Below, in pieces: positions 1 to 8,719 of a DNA stretch of 40,172 bases (its first letter is position 1; every line of letters starts with the position of its first letter). A program made the translations under genes and the position numbers. Origin of the DNA: Microgenomates group bacterium GW2011_GWC1_46_15 (GTDB taxonomy: Bacteria; Patescibacteriota; Microgenomatia; UBA1400; UBA12028); NCBI GenBank assembly GCA_001002285.1, contig LCLX01000001.1, forward strand, positions 380,895 to 421,066, in the 5' to 3' direction. The notes beneath the pieces were generated by a model. The model had not been told where the DNA came from, searched no databases, and worked only from the letters and a program-made list of their open reading frames with translations.

Positions 1-2
1 GC

Positions 3-797
3 CACCCAACAGATAAACAGCATATCCAGCACATTTCTCTCGACTTATTAGATCAAAAAAACATTGTACAAACGCTTCGGCAGGTTCATCCCGACGTTAT
101 CATTCATATGGCGGCAATGACACACATTGACGCGTGTGAACTCGACAAACAACAAGGAAAAGCTGGGGCGGTGTGGAAGATAAATGTAGATGCGACGCGG
201 GCAATTGGAACATACGCGGCTGAAACAGGAGCCCACGTTGTGTATTTATCAACAGAATGCGTGTTCGATGGCGAAAAGGATATGTACAAAGAACATGAAG
301 AAAAACACCCTAAGAATTGGTATGGAGAAACAAAAAGCGAGGGTGAAAACGCGCTTCTTTCACTTGGAATAGATCTTTCAATTATCCGTTCTGTTATCGC
401 GTACCGCCCCATGGACTCTACAACCGTATTTGGAAAAATTGTTGATGCATATAAAAAAGGTATTAAATTTCCCGCTGTTTCTAATCAATTCTTTATGCCA
501 ACACATGCGGAAGACATTATTAGTGCAATAGAACATATCACCCACAATCATCTTTTTGGTACATTCCATATTGTCCCGCCGGAACATATCACGCCATTAT
601 CGTTTGCGCTCGAAATAGGAACGCATTTCGGGTATGATACTTCTTTGGTTTACGGGCAAACGCTTGAGGAATATTTTGGTATAGAAAGAGCAAAATTGCG
701 GTTGAAACACGCGTGTCTTGATGCAGCGCTCTCCCAGAAAGTCCTAGGAAAATCTGCACGCATAGTGCGGGAAGTATTGAGAAAGTTATCGAAATGA
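3..797 (+). CDS. RmlD-like NAD(P)-dependent sugar reductase/epimerase (SDR), 5'-truncated
   Basis: The reading frame is open to the left edge, so the ATG at 108 in the ORF track is internal. Codons from base 3 continue the same protein (..VHPDVIIHMAAMTHIDACE), and the N-terminal Rossmann glycine motif lies outside the window. The visible part matches extended SDRs of the dTDP-4-dehydrorhamnose reductase (RmlD) type: 'PDVIIHMAAMTHIDACE' corresponds to the family's PDVVxNxAAYTxVDxAE block, 'VVYLSTECVFDG' to the strand carrying the catalytic Ser/Thr, and 'YGETKSEGE' holds the YxxxK pair. It probably reduces or epimerises a nucleotide-linked 4-keto sugar in the cytoplasm. The exact substrate cannot be told. 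It overlaps the next gene by ATGA. Related family members also act as MAT2B-like regulators, which is less likely here among sugar genes. Confidence 0.8.
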   Translation, partial: HPTDKQHIQHISLDLLDQKNIVQTLRQVHPDVIIHMAAMTHIDACELDKQQGKAGAVWKINVDATRAIGTYAAETGAHVVYLSTECVFDGEKDMYKEHEEKHPKNWYGETKSEGENALLSLGIDLSIIRSVIAYRPMDSTTVFGKIVDAYKKGIKFPAVSNQFFMPTHAEDIISAIEHITHNHLFGTFHIVPPEHITPLSFALEIGTHFGYDTSLVYGQTLEEYFGIERAKLRLKHACLDAALSQKVLGKSARIVREVLRKLSK

Positions 798-1969
798 ACA
801 TTCTCCAACTTGTTCCATATTTTTATCCTGCGTGGGCATACGGCGGTCCGGCGAAGCTGGTATACGACACAAGCGAGTACTTCGCAACACACGGGGATAG
901 GGTGACTGTTTACACGTCAGACGCGTATGACAAACACCACCGCATGCCAGCAGATAAACGACTACCACAGACTCCGAACTTCCGCGTGAAGTACTTTAGG
1001 CATATCAATAACGCATCAGCATATATATACAACATATTCTTTACGCCGGGATTGTACCTCACCGCATTATTTGAAGTTTCCCGTTTTGATGTGATCCATC
1101 TTCATGATTTTTATACTCCGCAAAATGTGTGGATTGGATTTCTTGCGAGAGTGTTCCGTAAACCATATATCTTGAGTGTGCACGGATGTCTTGAGGAAAA
1201 GAGGGTTGCGCAACGGAGCATCTTTAAGCGGATATTCCTTTTCTTTTTTGGAATGTCCCTTCTTCATCACGCGGATAGAGTCATTGCGTCTTCACCCAAT
1301 GAAGTTCGGGCATATTTGGCATATGGTGTAGCAAAGGAACGCATTGTTTCTTTAGGTCACGGCGTTGATCCGAAAGAGTTTAAAACATCGGTAGCGCGCG
1401 TAGCGTGCAAAAAACAGTTTGGAATTGATGCCAAGAATATCGTTGTGACATATCTTGGGCGTATTCACAAAATAAAAGGGCTTGATATGCTTGTTGACGC
1501 AGTAGCGATGATAAAAAATACACAGATCACGTTCATTATTGCGGGATCGGATGATGGATATCTCTCTGAGCTAAAGAAACGTATCCGCGAAAAAGGGTTA
1601 ACAAAACGTATCACGCTTCTGGGAACGTGCTACGGGGAGCAAAAAGCGCGGTTATTTAGAGCAACTGATATTTTTGTCTACCCTTCGTACTCTGAAGGAT
1701 TCTCTTTGGGTATTCTAGAAGCAGCTGCTGCAGGATTGCCCCTTGTTATTACAACGGGATGCCATTTTGAAGACGTGCAAACGTATCAAGCTGGAGTGAT
1801 CGTTCAGCCATCAGGGAATGCCATATCTGCTGGTATAATGAGACTTGTTTCGGACCCCGCGCTTCGGAAAAAATGCGGAGAAAATGCCCAGAAACTTATT
1901 GAATCGCGGTACTCTACAGAAAAAATAGGGAGTACGCTTCAAAACATATACAAATCAATCATGCGTTAG
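794..1969 (+). CDS. Glycosyltransferase family 4
   Basis: A 391-residue GT-B retaining glycosyltransferase. The N-terminal half opens with 'MNILQLVPYFYPAWAYGGP', the usual acceptor-side glycine-rich loop of GT4, and has 'DVIHLHDFYTPQ' at the end of a Rossmann strand. The C-terminal donor domain starts near residue 215 with 'VVTYLGRIHKIKGLDMLVDA'. The E-x7-E signature of GT4 is visible as 'EGFSLGILEAAAAGLPLV'. It should transfer a sugar from a nucleotide donor to a lipid-linked glycan on the cytoplasmic face. Donor and acceptor cannot be told from sequence. The ATG overlaps the TGA of the preceding gene (ATGA), so translational coupling is likely. The length is normal for the family and no damage was seen. 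Confidence 0.9.
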   Translation: MNILQLVPYFYPAWAYGGPAKLVYDTSEYFATHGDRVTVYTSDAYDKHHRMPADKRLPQTPNFRVKYFRHINNASAYIYNIFFTPGLYLTALFEVSRFDVIHLHDFYTPQNVWIGFLARVFRKPYILSVHGCLEEKRVAQRSIFKRIFLFFFGMSLLHHADRVIASSPNEVRAYLAYGVAKERIVSLGHGVDPKEFKTSVARVACKKQFGIDAKNIVVTYLGRIHKIKGLDMLVDAVAMIKNTQITFIIAGSDDGYLSELKKRIREKGLTKRITLLGTCYGEQKARLFRATDIFVYPSYSEGFSLGILEAAAAGLPLVITTGCHFEDVQTYQAGVIVQPSGNAISAGIMRLVSDPALRKKCGENAQKLIESRYSTEKIGSTLQNIYKSIMR

Positions 1970-1977
1970 GAATATCT

Positions 1978-2694
1978 ATGTCAAAACAAGTTCAAGATTT
2001 TTATGAGCACATCGCGGATATGAAAATACATCATAAACCGCAATATACAATAGTTAAACTTCTCAACATGACGAAACCATTTTCTCCGGACAGGAACGAA
2101 GTCATTAACAGTCTGATTACCCAAAAAACACGCATGCTTGACATTGGCGCAGGCGAAGGACACCTTCTCCGCACCAACATTGACCGCTTTCGTGAATCAT
2201 ACGGCATAGATATTTCCAAAAAGCGCATTGATCATTTACAAAAGGACTCAGTGTTAAAACGCGTGAAGCTTTCCGTGCAAAATGTGGAAGAAGGAACGAC
2301 ATTTAAAAACAATTTTTTTGATACCATAACAATGGTTGCGGTTCTTGAACACGTGTTTGACCCGCACGCTGCGCTTGATGAAATACACAGGATTTTGCGT
2401 GCTGGCGGAGAACTCATTTTGGAAGTTCCAAACATTGGATGGTTATATCCGCGTATATCATTATTTTTTGGATATTTTCCGGTAACATCAACTGATCCAG
2501 GATTTGATGGAGGCCACCTTCACTATTTTGAGATCCATAACCTTGTTTCGATATTAAAACAACATGAATTTTCTATCGAAAAAATCACATGTTCTGGATT
2601 TTTCTCAAAATGGAGACACATATGGCCATCGCTTCTTGGGGGAGATCTTATTATCCGTGCGGTAAAAAAACGAGTCAGAAAAGAAAAGAAATAA
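1978..2694 (+). CDS. Class I SAM-dependent methyltransferase
   Basis: A 238-residue Methyltransf_11/23-type protein. SAM-binding motif I is 'MLDIGAGEGHLL' near residue 52. The acidic end of strand 2 is 'YGIDISKKRI', and the later strand reads 'ITMVAVLEHVFDPHAALDEIHRILRAGGELILEVPN', the classic topology of small-molecule and sugar methyltransferases. The start has an AGGA six bases upstream of the ATG, formed within the stop of the preceding GT4. The end overlaps the wecB start by one base (TAATG). Among glycosyltransferases it most likely O-methylates or caps a glycan sugar, although target and position are unknown. Confidence 0.85.
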   Translation: MSKQVQDFYEHIADMKIHHKPQYTIVKLLNMTKPFSPDRNEVINSLITQKTRMLDIGAGEGHLLRTNIDRFRESYGIDISKKRIDHLQKDSVLKRVKLSVQNVEEGTTFKNNFFDTITMVAVLEHVFDPHAALDEIHRILRAGGELILEVPNIGWLYPRISLFFGYFPVTSTDPGFDGGHLHYFEIHNLVSILKQHEFSIEKITCSGFFSKWRHIWPSLLGGDLIIRAVKKRVRKEKK

Positions 2695-3788
2695 TGAAAA
2701 ACATTGCGATTGTTATTGGCACGCGGCCCGAACTTATTAAAATGGCTCCTGTTATGCATGAGTTGATGAAAAGAAAAATTCCTTTTTCGTTCATTCACTC
2801 AAATCAACACTATTCCAAGGAGCTTGATGGAAATATCATCCGGAATCTTGACCTTCCGTCCATAGATGAACACCTCGATGTAGGTTCCGGTTTGCATGGT
2901 GCGCAAACGGGGAAAATTATGGAAAGTATAGAGCGCTTGTGGACAAAACACACCCCACACATTGCGATTGTCCACGGTGATACAAACACAACGCTGGGAG
3001 CCGCGTTAGCCGCTGCAAAAATGCATATTCCGGTTTGTCATGTTGAAGCAGGTCTCCGGAGTTTCGACAACGCGATGCCGGAAGAAATTAACAGAATACT
3101 TACGGACAGAATAAGTGACGTACTTTTTACCCCAACAGAAACTTCAAAAGAATATCTTCTCAAAGAAGGAGTAGATCCAGAAAAAATTGTTGTAACGGGA
3201 AACACAGTCGTTGATGCGCTTCTTCAGCACATTGAGATCGCAAGAAAGAAAAGTGCTGTACTTCGTACGTATACACTGGAAAAAAATCACTACGCGTGTG
3301 TCACAATGCACCGTCCGGAAAATGTTGACTCAAAAAAACAGTTAGAGAAAGGGATTGAACTGCTTGTTGTCTTAAGCAAAGAGCTTGGATATCGCCTAGT
3401 ATTCCCCATACATCCGCGGACACAACAGGCGTTGGAAAAATGGCAGATTCATGTTCCGGCACAATATATTACGGTCATTCCCCCTGTAGATTACTTAGAT
3501 ACACTTATTCTTCTTGAGAATGCGGTGCTTGTTATTACGGACTCTGGAGGCATTCAGGAAGAAGCGTATATGCTCAAGCGTCCGCTTATCACAATCCGCA
3601 CATCAACAGAGCGACCCGAAACACTGTCCGCAAACGTTATCGTTGGTCTTGATAAGAAAAAGGCAATCGCTGCTTGGCGAGCCTACAAAAAGGGATGGGG
3701 AAAGTGGGGAAATGAACTCGGCGATGGACACGCGGCGGAAAAAATCGTTGATGTTCTTGAGCGCATGGTAAAAAAAGGAAAAAGATGA
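2694..3788 (+). CDS. wecB: UDP-N-acetylglucosamine 2-epimerase (non-hydrolysing)
   Basis: Interconverts UDP-GlcNAc and UDP-ManNAc. I start it at the ATG overlapping the previous TAA (TAATG), giving 364 residues. The ORF track's longer version adds 35 residues that only read through the methyltransferase gene. Family motifs run in order: 'IGTRPELIKMAPV' at the N-terminus, 'VHGDTNTTLGAALAA', 'CHVEAGLRSFDNAMPEE', 'MHRPENVD', 'PIHPRT' and 'ITDSGGIQEEAYMLKRP', covering the active site and UDP-binding residues. The next gene is WecC, so the pair should supply UDP-ManNAcA. It differs from the NeuC homologue at 15399, which is the hydrolysing type. Confidence 0.95.
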   Translation: MKNIAIVIGTRPELIKMAPVMHELMKRKIPFSFIHSNQHYSKELDGNIIRNLDLPSIDEHLDVGSGLHGAQTGKIMESIERLWTKHTPHIAIVHGDTNTTLGAALAAAKMHIPVCHVEAGLRSFDNAMPEEINRILTDRISDVLFTPTETSKEYLLKEGVDPEKIVVTGNTVVDALLQHIEIARKKSAVLRTYTLEKNHYACVTMHRPENVDSKKQLEKGIELLVVLSKELGYRLVFPIHPRTQQALEKWQIHVPAQYITVIPPVDYLDTLILLENAVLVITDSGGIQEEAYMLKRPLITIRTSTERPETLSANVIVGLDKKKAIAAWRAYKKGWGKWGNELGDGHAAEKIVDVLERMVKKGKR

Positions 3789-5011
3789 ATATCACAATCA
3801 TTGGCCTGGGGTATATCGGCCTTCCCACCGCGTGTTTGTTGGCGCAGGCCGGGCATACTGTATATGGGTACGATGTTGATGCAAAGAAAATCGCCTCACT
3901 TCAACAAGGAAAAGCTCCGTTCGAAGAACGCGGCATCCAGACTCTTCTTCAAGACGTGCACAAACAAGGAAGTTTCACCGTAGGAACAACGTTGAAAAAA
4001 GGCGATGTTTTCCTTATTGCCGTTCCAACTCCGGACATCAATCATAAGGCGGACCTCAAGTTTGTATTTCAAGCGATTGATGCGATTACGCCCCTGCTTG
4101 AAGACGGGACGTTGGTCATTATCGAGTCCACCATTGCCCCACGGGCAAGTGTTGATGAAATTCTTCCAAGATTAGCAACGGTAGGTAAAAACATTCTTCT
4201 TGCACACTGTCCGGAAAGGGCAATACCCGGGAACACGCTGGAAGAAATGGTAAAAAACGACAGAATCGTTGGTGGCGCGACACAAGAAGCGGCGAAGCGG
4301 ACTGCTGAGCTCTACGCATCGTTCGTGCGGGGAAACATTTACCAAACCGACATTACAACCGCCGAGTGCTGCAAAGTCATGGAGAATACATTCCGCGACG
4401 TAAACATTGCGTTGGCAAATGAGTTCTGCAAAATTTCAGAAGAGGTTGGTATTAATGTGTGGGAAGCGATTACACTGGCAAACAAACATCCGCGGGTACA
4501 TATTCACCAACCAGGACCGGGAGTGGGTGGTCACTGTATTCCCGTTGACCCTTGGTTTTTTGTTGGGATTTCTAAACAAGCAGAGTTAATACATACGGCA
4601 AGAAATGTTAATGATGGTATGCCCGCGTACGTTGTCAAAAATCTTATGCAGTATGTGCGGAAACATAAGATTAAAAACCCAGTCATCGGTATTCTCGGCG
4701 TTTCATACAAGAAAAATGTTGATGATGCGCGGGAAACACCGGCATCCACAATTATTGAGGCGTTGTGCAAAGAAAAACTCTCATTTTTGGTTCACGACCC
4801 ATATGTGAAAACATTTTCAGTTCCATTGTCTCCTCTCAAAGAATTGGTGGAAAAGGCGGACGCGCTCTTACTCATCACAGACCACGATGAGTATGTCAAA
4901 CTTGTGTTGCCAAAAGATTCTCCTATCAAGTTTATGTATGATACCCGGAATGTTTTACCTCATACGTTCAATGTTCCCGTGTACACGCTTGGAAACGCGA
5001 AAAACATATGA
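3785..5011 (+). CDS. wecC: UDP-N-acetyl-D-mannosamine dehydrogenase
   Basis: A 408-residue member of the UDP-glucose/GDP-mannose dehydrogenase family, which performs the NAD-dependent two-step oxidation of a sugar C6 to a carboxylate. The N-terminal Rossmann motif is 'IIGLGYIGLPTACLLAQAGH'. The central helix reads 'ECCKVMENTFRDVNIALANEF', which is the WecC-type rather than the Ugd-type sequence. The catalytic cysteine is in 'GPGVGGHCIPVDPWF' near residue 250, and the C-terminal UDP-binding domain contains 'ILGVSYKKNVDDARETPA'. Its position directly after wecB (ATGA overlap) supports UDP-ManNAcA as product. UDP-GlcNAc or UDP-glucose as substrate is less likely but not excluded. Confidence 0.92.
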   Translation: MNITIIGLGYIGLPTACLLAQAGHTVYGYDVDAKKIASLQQGKAPFEERGIQTLLQDVHKQGSFTVGTTLKKGDVFLIAVPTPDINHKADLKFVFQAIDAITPLLEDGTLVIIESTIAPRASVDEILPRLATVGKNILLAHCPERAIPGNTLEEMVKNDRIVGGATQEAAKRTAELYASFVRGNIYQTDITTAECCKVMENTFRDVNIALANEFCKISEEVGINVWEAITLANKHPRVHIHQPGPGVGGHCIPVDPWFFVGISKQAELIHTARNVNDGMPAYVVKNLMQYVRKHKIKNPVIGILGVSYKKNVDDARETPASTIIEALCKEKLSFLVHDPYVKTFSVPLSPLKELVEKADALLLITDHDEYVKLVLPKDSPIKFMYDTRNVLPHTFNVPVYTLGNAKNI

Positions 5012-6183
5012 ACATTGTCCACCTCATTGAGTATTTTTCGCCGGCGTTGGGATATCAGGAAACGTATCTTGCGAAAGAACAACAACGGTTGGGGCACCAT
5101 GTCACGGTAGTGACATCAGACAGGTACTTTCCTTTTCCGGATTATGATGCAACCGTTAAAAAAGTCTTAGGGAATCGGATTGTTGGAACAGGATCTTTTA
5201 CAGAGGAGGGTATTCATGTTATCCGCAAGCCGATTTTATTTGAGTTTTTCTCACGCGCGTGGATTGTTGATCTTCTTCCAGCACTTCGCGCGTTAAAACC
5301 GGACGTTATCCATATTCATAGCACGAGTTCATTGAGTACTGTCCGCGTAGCGCGTGCAAAACACACACTAAAAAACACCATTGTGTTAGTGGATGACCAT
5401 TCGCACCTTTCTGTTGTGGCAAACCACTGGAGTAAAGCATGTTTTTATTGGGTGTTTCGGATGTTATTTGGGAAATATCTTTCATACCGCATTAATACCT
5501 TTGTTGCGATTACAAAAGAAACGGCGGATATTGTGCGCACATACATGGGGATTTCCGCGCCTATTCATATTGTCGAACTGGGGGCGGATACGCGATTATT
5601 CTATCGTTCTCCGCAAAAGCGCTTTAAGATACGCAAGAAATATGGATGGAAAGATCAAGACGTTGTGTTTATCTACACGGGGAAAATCATTTCAGATAAA
5701 GGATGCGATACACTGGTTGATGCATGTTGTGCGCTTCCAGGACACACCGCAAAACTTCTTTTTGTAGGGAGCGGGCCCGAAATGTTTATTGCAGATTTAA
5801 AAAAGCGACTGAAGCAAGCAAAAAAAGAAAACGATGTTGTGTGGGTCCCGATGGTAAAGCCAATAGAGCTACCGGCGTATTATTCGGCAGCTGATGTTGG
5901 TGTTTGGCCAAAACAGGAGTCTATTTCTATGATTGAGGCGGCTGCGTGTTCACTTCCTGTTATCGTCAAGTCATCTCCGAGCATGCAGAAACGGGTGCGG
6001 AATGAAAATGGAGTGATGTATAAAGAGGGAAATGTGCAGGAACTTACCCGCGCAATGCAAAGCATGATGAAAAACAAGGCGGTACGGATTACTATGGGAA
6101 AACGCGGAAAACAGTTGGTAGATCAGGCGTATAGTTGGACATCAATTGCCAAACAGTTTCTCTTGCTATATACGAAAACATAA
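5008..6183 (+). CDS. Glycosyltransferase family 4
   Basis: A 391-residue GT-B enzyme. The N-terminal half starts 'MNIVHLIEYFSPALGYQETYLAKEQQRLGH', and 'DVIHIHSTSSLSTVRVA' closes a Rossmann strand. The donor domain begins with 'FIYTGKIISDKGCDTLVDAC', and the region normally holding the E-x7-E motif is 'KQESISMIEAAACSLPVIV', where E-S-I-S-M-I-E-A keeps the second glutamate. It probably adds one sugar to the growing glycan and may use the UDP-ManNAcA made by the adjacent WecB/WecC, but this is only a positional inference. The ATG overlaps the wecC TGA. The stop is followed by a strong AAGGAG for the next gene. Confidence 0.88.
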   Translation: MNIVHLIEYFSPALGYQETYLAKEQQRLGHHVTVVTSDRYFPFPDYDATVKKVLGNRIVGTGSFTEEGIHVIRKPILFEFFSRAWIVDLLPALRALKPDVIHIHSTSSLSTVRVARAKHTLKNTIVLVDDHSHLSVVANHWSKACFYWVFRMLFGKYLSYRINTFVAITKETADIVRTYMGISAPIHIVELGADTRLFYRSPQKRFKIRKKYGWKDQDVVFIYTGKIISDKGCDTLVDACCALPGHTAKLLFVGSGPEMFIADLKKRLKQAKKENDVVWVPMVKPIELPAYYSAADVGVWPKQESISMIEAAACSLPVIVKSSPSMQKRVRNENGVMYKEGNVQELTRAMQSMMKNKAVRITMGKRGKQLVDQAYSWTSIAKQFLLLYTKT

Positions 6184-6192
6184 GGAGTATCT

Positions 6193-6888
6193 ATGAATCT
6201 TCGTCAAATCTATCTTCGATATGTCGATGCACGGTATGGGGAGTACAAAAGCGCCTACGATACATATTTAAAAAACAAGAAACGCGTTTTAGACGTTGGA
6301 TGCGGCATTGGAAATTTTATCGCGTTTGATCCAAAACACATTGAAGGAGTTGATCAGAATGAAACTTCGCTGAAGATTGCAAAAAAACGTGGATATACAG
6401 TGACAAAGGGACAGGTTTATACACTTCCATATAAAAATGATTCTTTTGACGGAATATTTTGCGGACATGTGATTGAACATCTCTATCCGCATGAGGCATT
6501 AAAAATGCTCTCTGAGTTTCATCGTGTTCTCAAACGCGGTGGCGTACTTGTCATGAAAACGCCGCTCATGTATGCGCGGTTTTATAACGATCTTACGCAT
6601 ATCCGTCCGTACCCGCCGGAAGCGATTATGGACTATCTCATGCGTACGCCACAGACGTCCACCCAAAGAACGGCGGATGATTCACGCATGGAGTTCGAAA
6701 TTGTTGATTTGCGGTACCGGTACGATTATCTATACTATCCGCAACTTGAACCATCGCGCTACACAAATATATTTATACGATATCTCATCACAGTGTTCAA
6801 AATCTTTTCTTTGGCGTTGTATCAGCTTGGAATCAGAAATTATTTCGTCAAAAATGGCTACACGATTGTCCTGCAGAAGAAAGCATAA
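6193..6888 (+). CDS. Class I SAM-dependent methyltransferase
   Basis: A 231-residue protein with SAM motif I 'RVLDVGCGIGNF' near residue 34, strand-2 acidic residues in 'IEGVDQNETSL', and 'DGIFCGHVIEHLYPHEALKMLSEFHRVLKRGGVLVMKTP' as the later strands. The C-terminal 60 residues ('NIFIRYLITVFKIFSLALYQ') are hydrophobic and could form an amphipathic or membrane-touching helix, as in methyltransferases acting on lipid-linked glycans. A perfect AAGGAG lies just upstream of the ATG within the stop region of the preceding GT4. The substrate is unknown. Confidence 0.85.
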   Translation: MNLRQIYLRYVDARYGEYKSAYDTYLKNKKRVLDVGCGIGNFIAFDPKHIEGVDQNETSLKIAKKRGYTVTKGQVYTLPYKNDSFDGIFCGHVIEHLYPHEALKMLSEFHRVLKRGGVLVMKTPLMYARFYNDLTHIRPYPPEAIMDYLMRTPQTSTQRTADDSRMEFEIVDLRYRYDYLYYPQLEPSRYTNIFIRYLITVFKIFSLALYQLGIRNYFVKNGYTIVLQKKA

Positions 6889-6890
6889 TC

Positions 6891-8018
6891 ATGGATTTGA
6901 AGAATCTTTTTTTCCGCACAGTGGGTGATGCCGTTGGACGTTCCTATGGGATAGTAGACAATGAGCGATATATCCACGAGGGGCTTCGATGGCTCATGCA
7001 TGCCCAGGATATAGCCGGTGATGGCGGAGTGTCGGCACAGTACTCTCTTTTTCATGGGTGGGATGGATCATATATTGAAACAACGGGATATATTTTGGAA
7101 ACATTTTTTACTGTTGCACAGAAATACCGCAACGCTGAGTATAAAAAACGAGCGGTTCGTATGGCAGATTTTCTTGTCCATGTTCAGCTATCAAGTGGTG
7201 CATTCCAAAGTGGAACACCACAAGACCTTCCAGCTGTTCCCAGAGTGTTTAATACGGGAGAGGATATCCGGGGACTTGTTACGGCGTATGAGAAAACAGG
7301 GAGGAAACAGTACCTTAAGGCGGCACGCAAAGCCGCAGATTGGTTGATTGCCATACAGGAAAAGGATGGGAGTTGGATACAGCATGAGTTTCAACACCGC
7401 AAACACGCGTATCATGCTCGCACGGCGTGGGCGTTGCTTCGAGTATGGCAAGCCACAAAAGAAAAAACCTATCGCCAGGCAGCGGAAAAAAATCTCCGTT
7501 GGGTTCTCAGCAAACAGCAAAAAAACGGATGGTTCTCTGAATGCGATTTCACCACCCCAAAATGGCCGTTTACACATGCGATTGACTACACAATGAGCGG
7601 TTTTTTTGCCTCTTCGCGTATCTTGAAGAACGCGACCTATTGGAAGGCAGGAAAAACGTGTGCGGATGCATTATTACGGTACTATGGTCGCCATGTATTT
7701 ATGCCGGCGACGTTTGATCCAGACTGGAAAAGTGTTAACACATACACATGTTTAACGGGAGATGCACAAATTGCATACACGTGGCTTATGGTATTTCAAG
7801 AGACACACGATCAGAAATACTTGAAATACGCGGTCAAACTTCTCGATGACATAAAAAAAACCGTTGATGTTAGTACAGAAGATTTAAATATCCGCGGTGC
7901 AGTTGCCGGCGCTTTCCCACATTATGGCGGATACAGCAGATGGAACTATCCAAATTGGGCAACGAAGTTTTTTGTTGACGCATGTGTGTTATTAGAAGAA
8001 TGTCAGAAGGAACAATGA
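6891..8018 (+). CDS. Alpha/alpha-toroid protein (six-hairpin / prenyltransferase-like fold), glycan-associated
   Basis: A 375-residue protein built of repeated helical hairpins. Each repeat has the pattern of an aromatic/acidic loop followed by a helix: 'GGVSAQYSLFHGWDGSYIETTGYI', 'SSGAFQSG', 'NTGEDIRGLVTAYEKTG', 'EKDGSWIQHEF', 'QKNGWFSECDF' and 'CLTGDAQIAYTWLMVF'. This looks like the alpha/alpha toroid shared by glycoside hydrolases, uronate C5-epimerases, polysaccharide lyases and squalene/prenyl cyclases. No signal peptide or membrane helix is seen, so it is probably cytoplasmic. It lies between two methyltransferases in a polysaccharide operon, which argues for a sugar substrate rather than a terpene. 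I do not recognise a named family and do not assign a reaction. Confidence 0.6.
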   Translation: MDLKNLFFRTVGDAVGRSYGIVDNERYIHEGLRWLMHAQDIAGDGGVSAQYSLFHGWDGSYIETTGYILETFFTVAQKYRNAEYKKRAVRMADFLVHVQLSSGAFQSGTPQDLPAVPRVFNTGEDIRGLVTAYEKTGRKQYLKAARKAADWLIAIQEKDGSWIQHEFQHRKHAYHARTAWALLRVWQATKEKTYRQAAEKNLRWVLSKQQKNGWFSECDFTTPKWPFTHAIDYTMSGFFASSRILKNATYWKAGKTCADALLRYYGRHVFMPATFDPDWKSVNTYTCLTGDAQIAYTWLMVFQETHDQKYLKYAVKLLDDIKKTVDVSTEDLNIRGAVAGAFPHYGGYSRWNYPNWATKFFVDACVLLEECQKEQ

Positions 8019-8719
8019 TTCATCCAACATACACGACAATACTGAATGTTATCAATCGCCGTTTTCCCCAAAAGAAAACGCTGCGGATTCTTGACTACGG
8101 ATGCGGAAGCGGATATTTTCTTGAGGTTTTTGGAAAAACACGCATTGGCGAATACTATGGATATGATCTCAGTGAGAAAAGTATTCAATGTGCAAAAAAA
8201 ACACACCATAATCGTAATGTACATTTTTTTCATATACAAAAAGATAACGCATCTCTTCTCAAAGAAAAGAAAAACATTGATGTTCTTGTCCTCATCGGTG
8301 TTTTACAGTACATGAGTAATAAAGAATTTACTGCCTTGCTTCAAAATGCAAAAAAACTGTTGGCTCCAAATGGGGTGATAATCATAAGCTGTAGTGTAGA
8401 TCATATTGTGTATAGAGCGATGAACGTATTGCAAATATTCTCACCGCACCAGCTGATTCATCGAAAACGCGCTGTAGACATGCTCAAACAGGTTGGATTT
8501 AGGGTTGTACATCAATATGAGCGGGGAATTATCTTGAGTCCCATATTTTCTCAACTCATGATAGTGTTTGATATTTTGGACAAACTCATTTTTTCAACGA
8601 AAGGAACGATTGGCCCGATTGGAAAGACTATGCGAGGCATCACAAACATTCTTTTGTCTCTGGAGTATCGGTTGCCGGTGGATTATGGATATACGTTGTT
8701 TATTGTGGCGGAAAAATGA
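8015..8719 (+). CDS. Class I SAM-dependent methyltransferase
   Basis: I choose the ATG at 8015, which overlaps the TGA of the preceding gene (ATGA) and has AGAAGGA upstream. The ORF track's start lies 33 bases earlier inside the neighbouring gene. The protein then has 234 residues. Motif I is 'RILDYGCGSGYFLEVFG', followed by 'YYGYDLSEKSI' and 'IDVLVLIGVLQYMSNKEF', and 'LLAPNGVIIISCSVD' after it. The C-terminal third is hydrophobic-rich. The operon context suggests methylation of a glycan unit. It is distinct in sequence from the other four methyltransferases in the window. Confidence 0.83.
   Translation: MIHPTYTTILNVINRRFPQKKTLRILDYGCGSGYFLEVFGKTRIGEYYGYDLSEKSIQCAKKTHHNRNVHFFHIQKDNASLLKEKKNIDVLVLIGVLQYMSNKEFTALLQNAKKLLAPNGVIIISCSVDHIVYRAMNVLQIFSPHQLIHRKRAVDMLKQVGFRVVHQYERGIILSPIFSQLMIVFDILDKLIFSTKGTIGPIGKTMRGITNILLSLEYRLPVDYGYTLFIVAEK

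Noticed and set aside
2589-2693. Longer N-terminus of WecB in the ORF track
   Set aside because: It reads through the end of the methyltransferase in another phase; family proteins begin at the KNIAIVIGTRPE segment.
7191-7577. 128-residue minus-strand ORF
   Set aside because: Antisense to the toroid gene, with no ribosome-binding site or recognisable motif.
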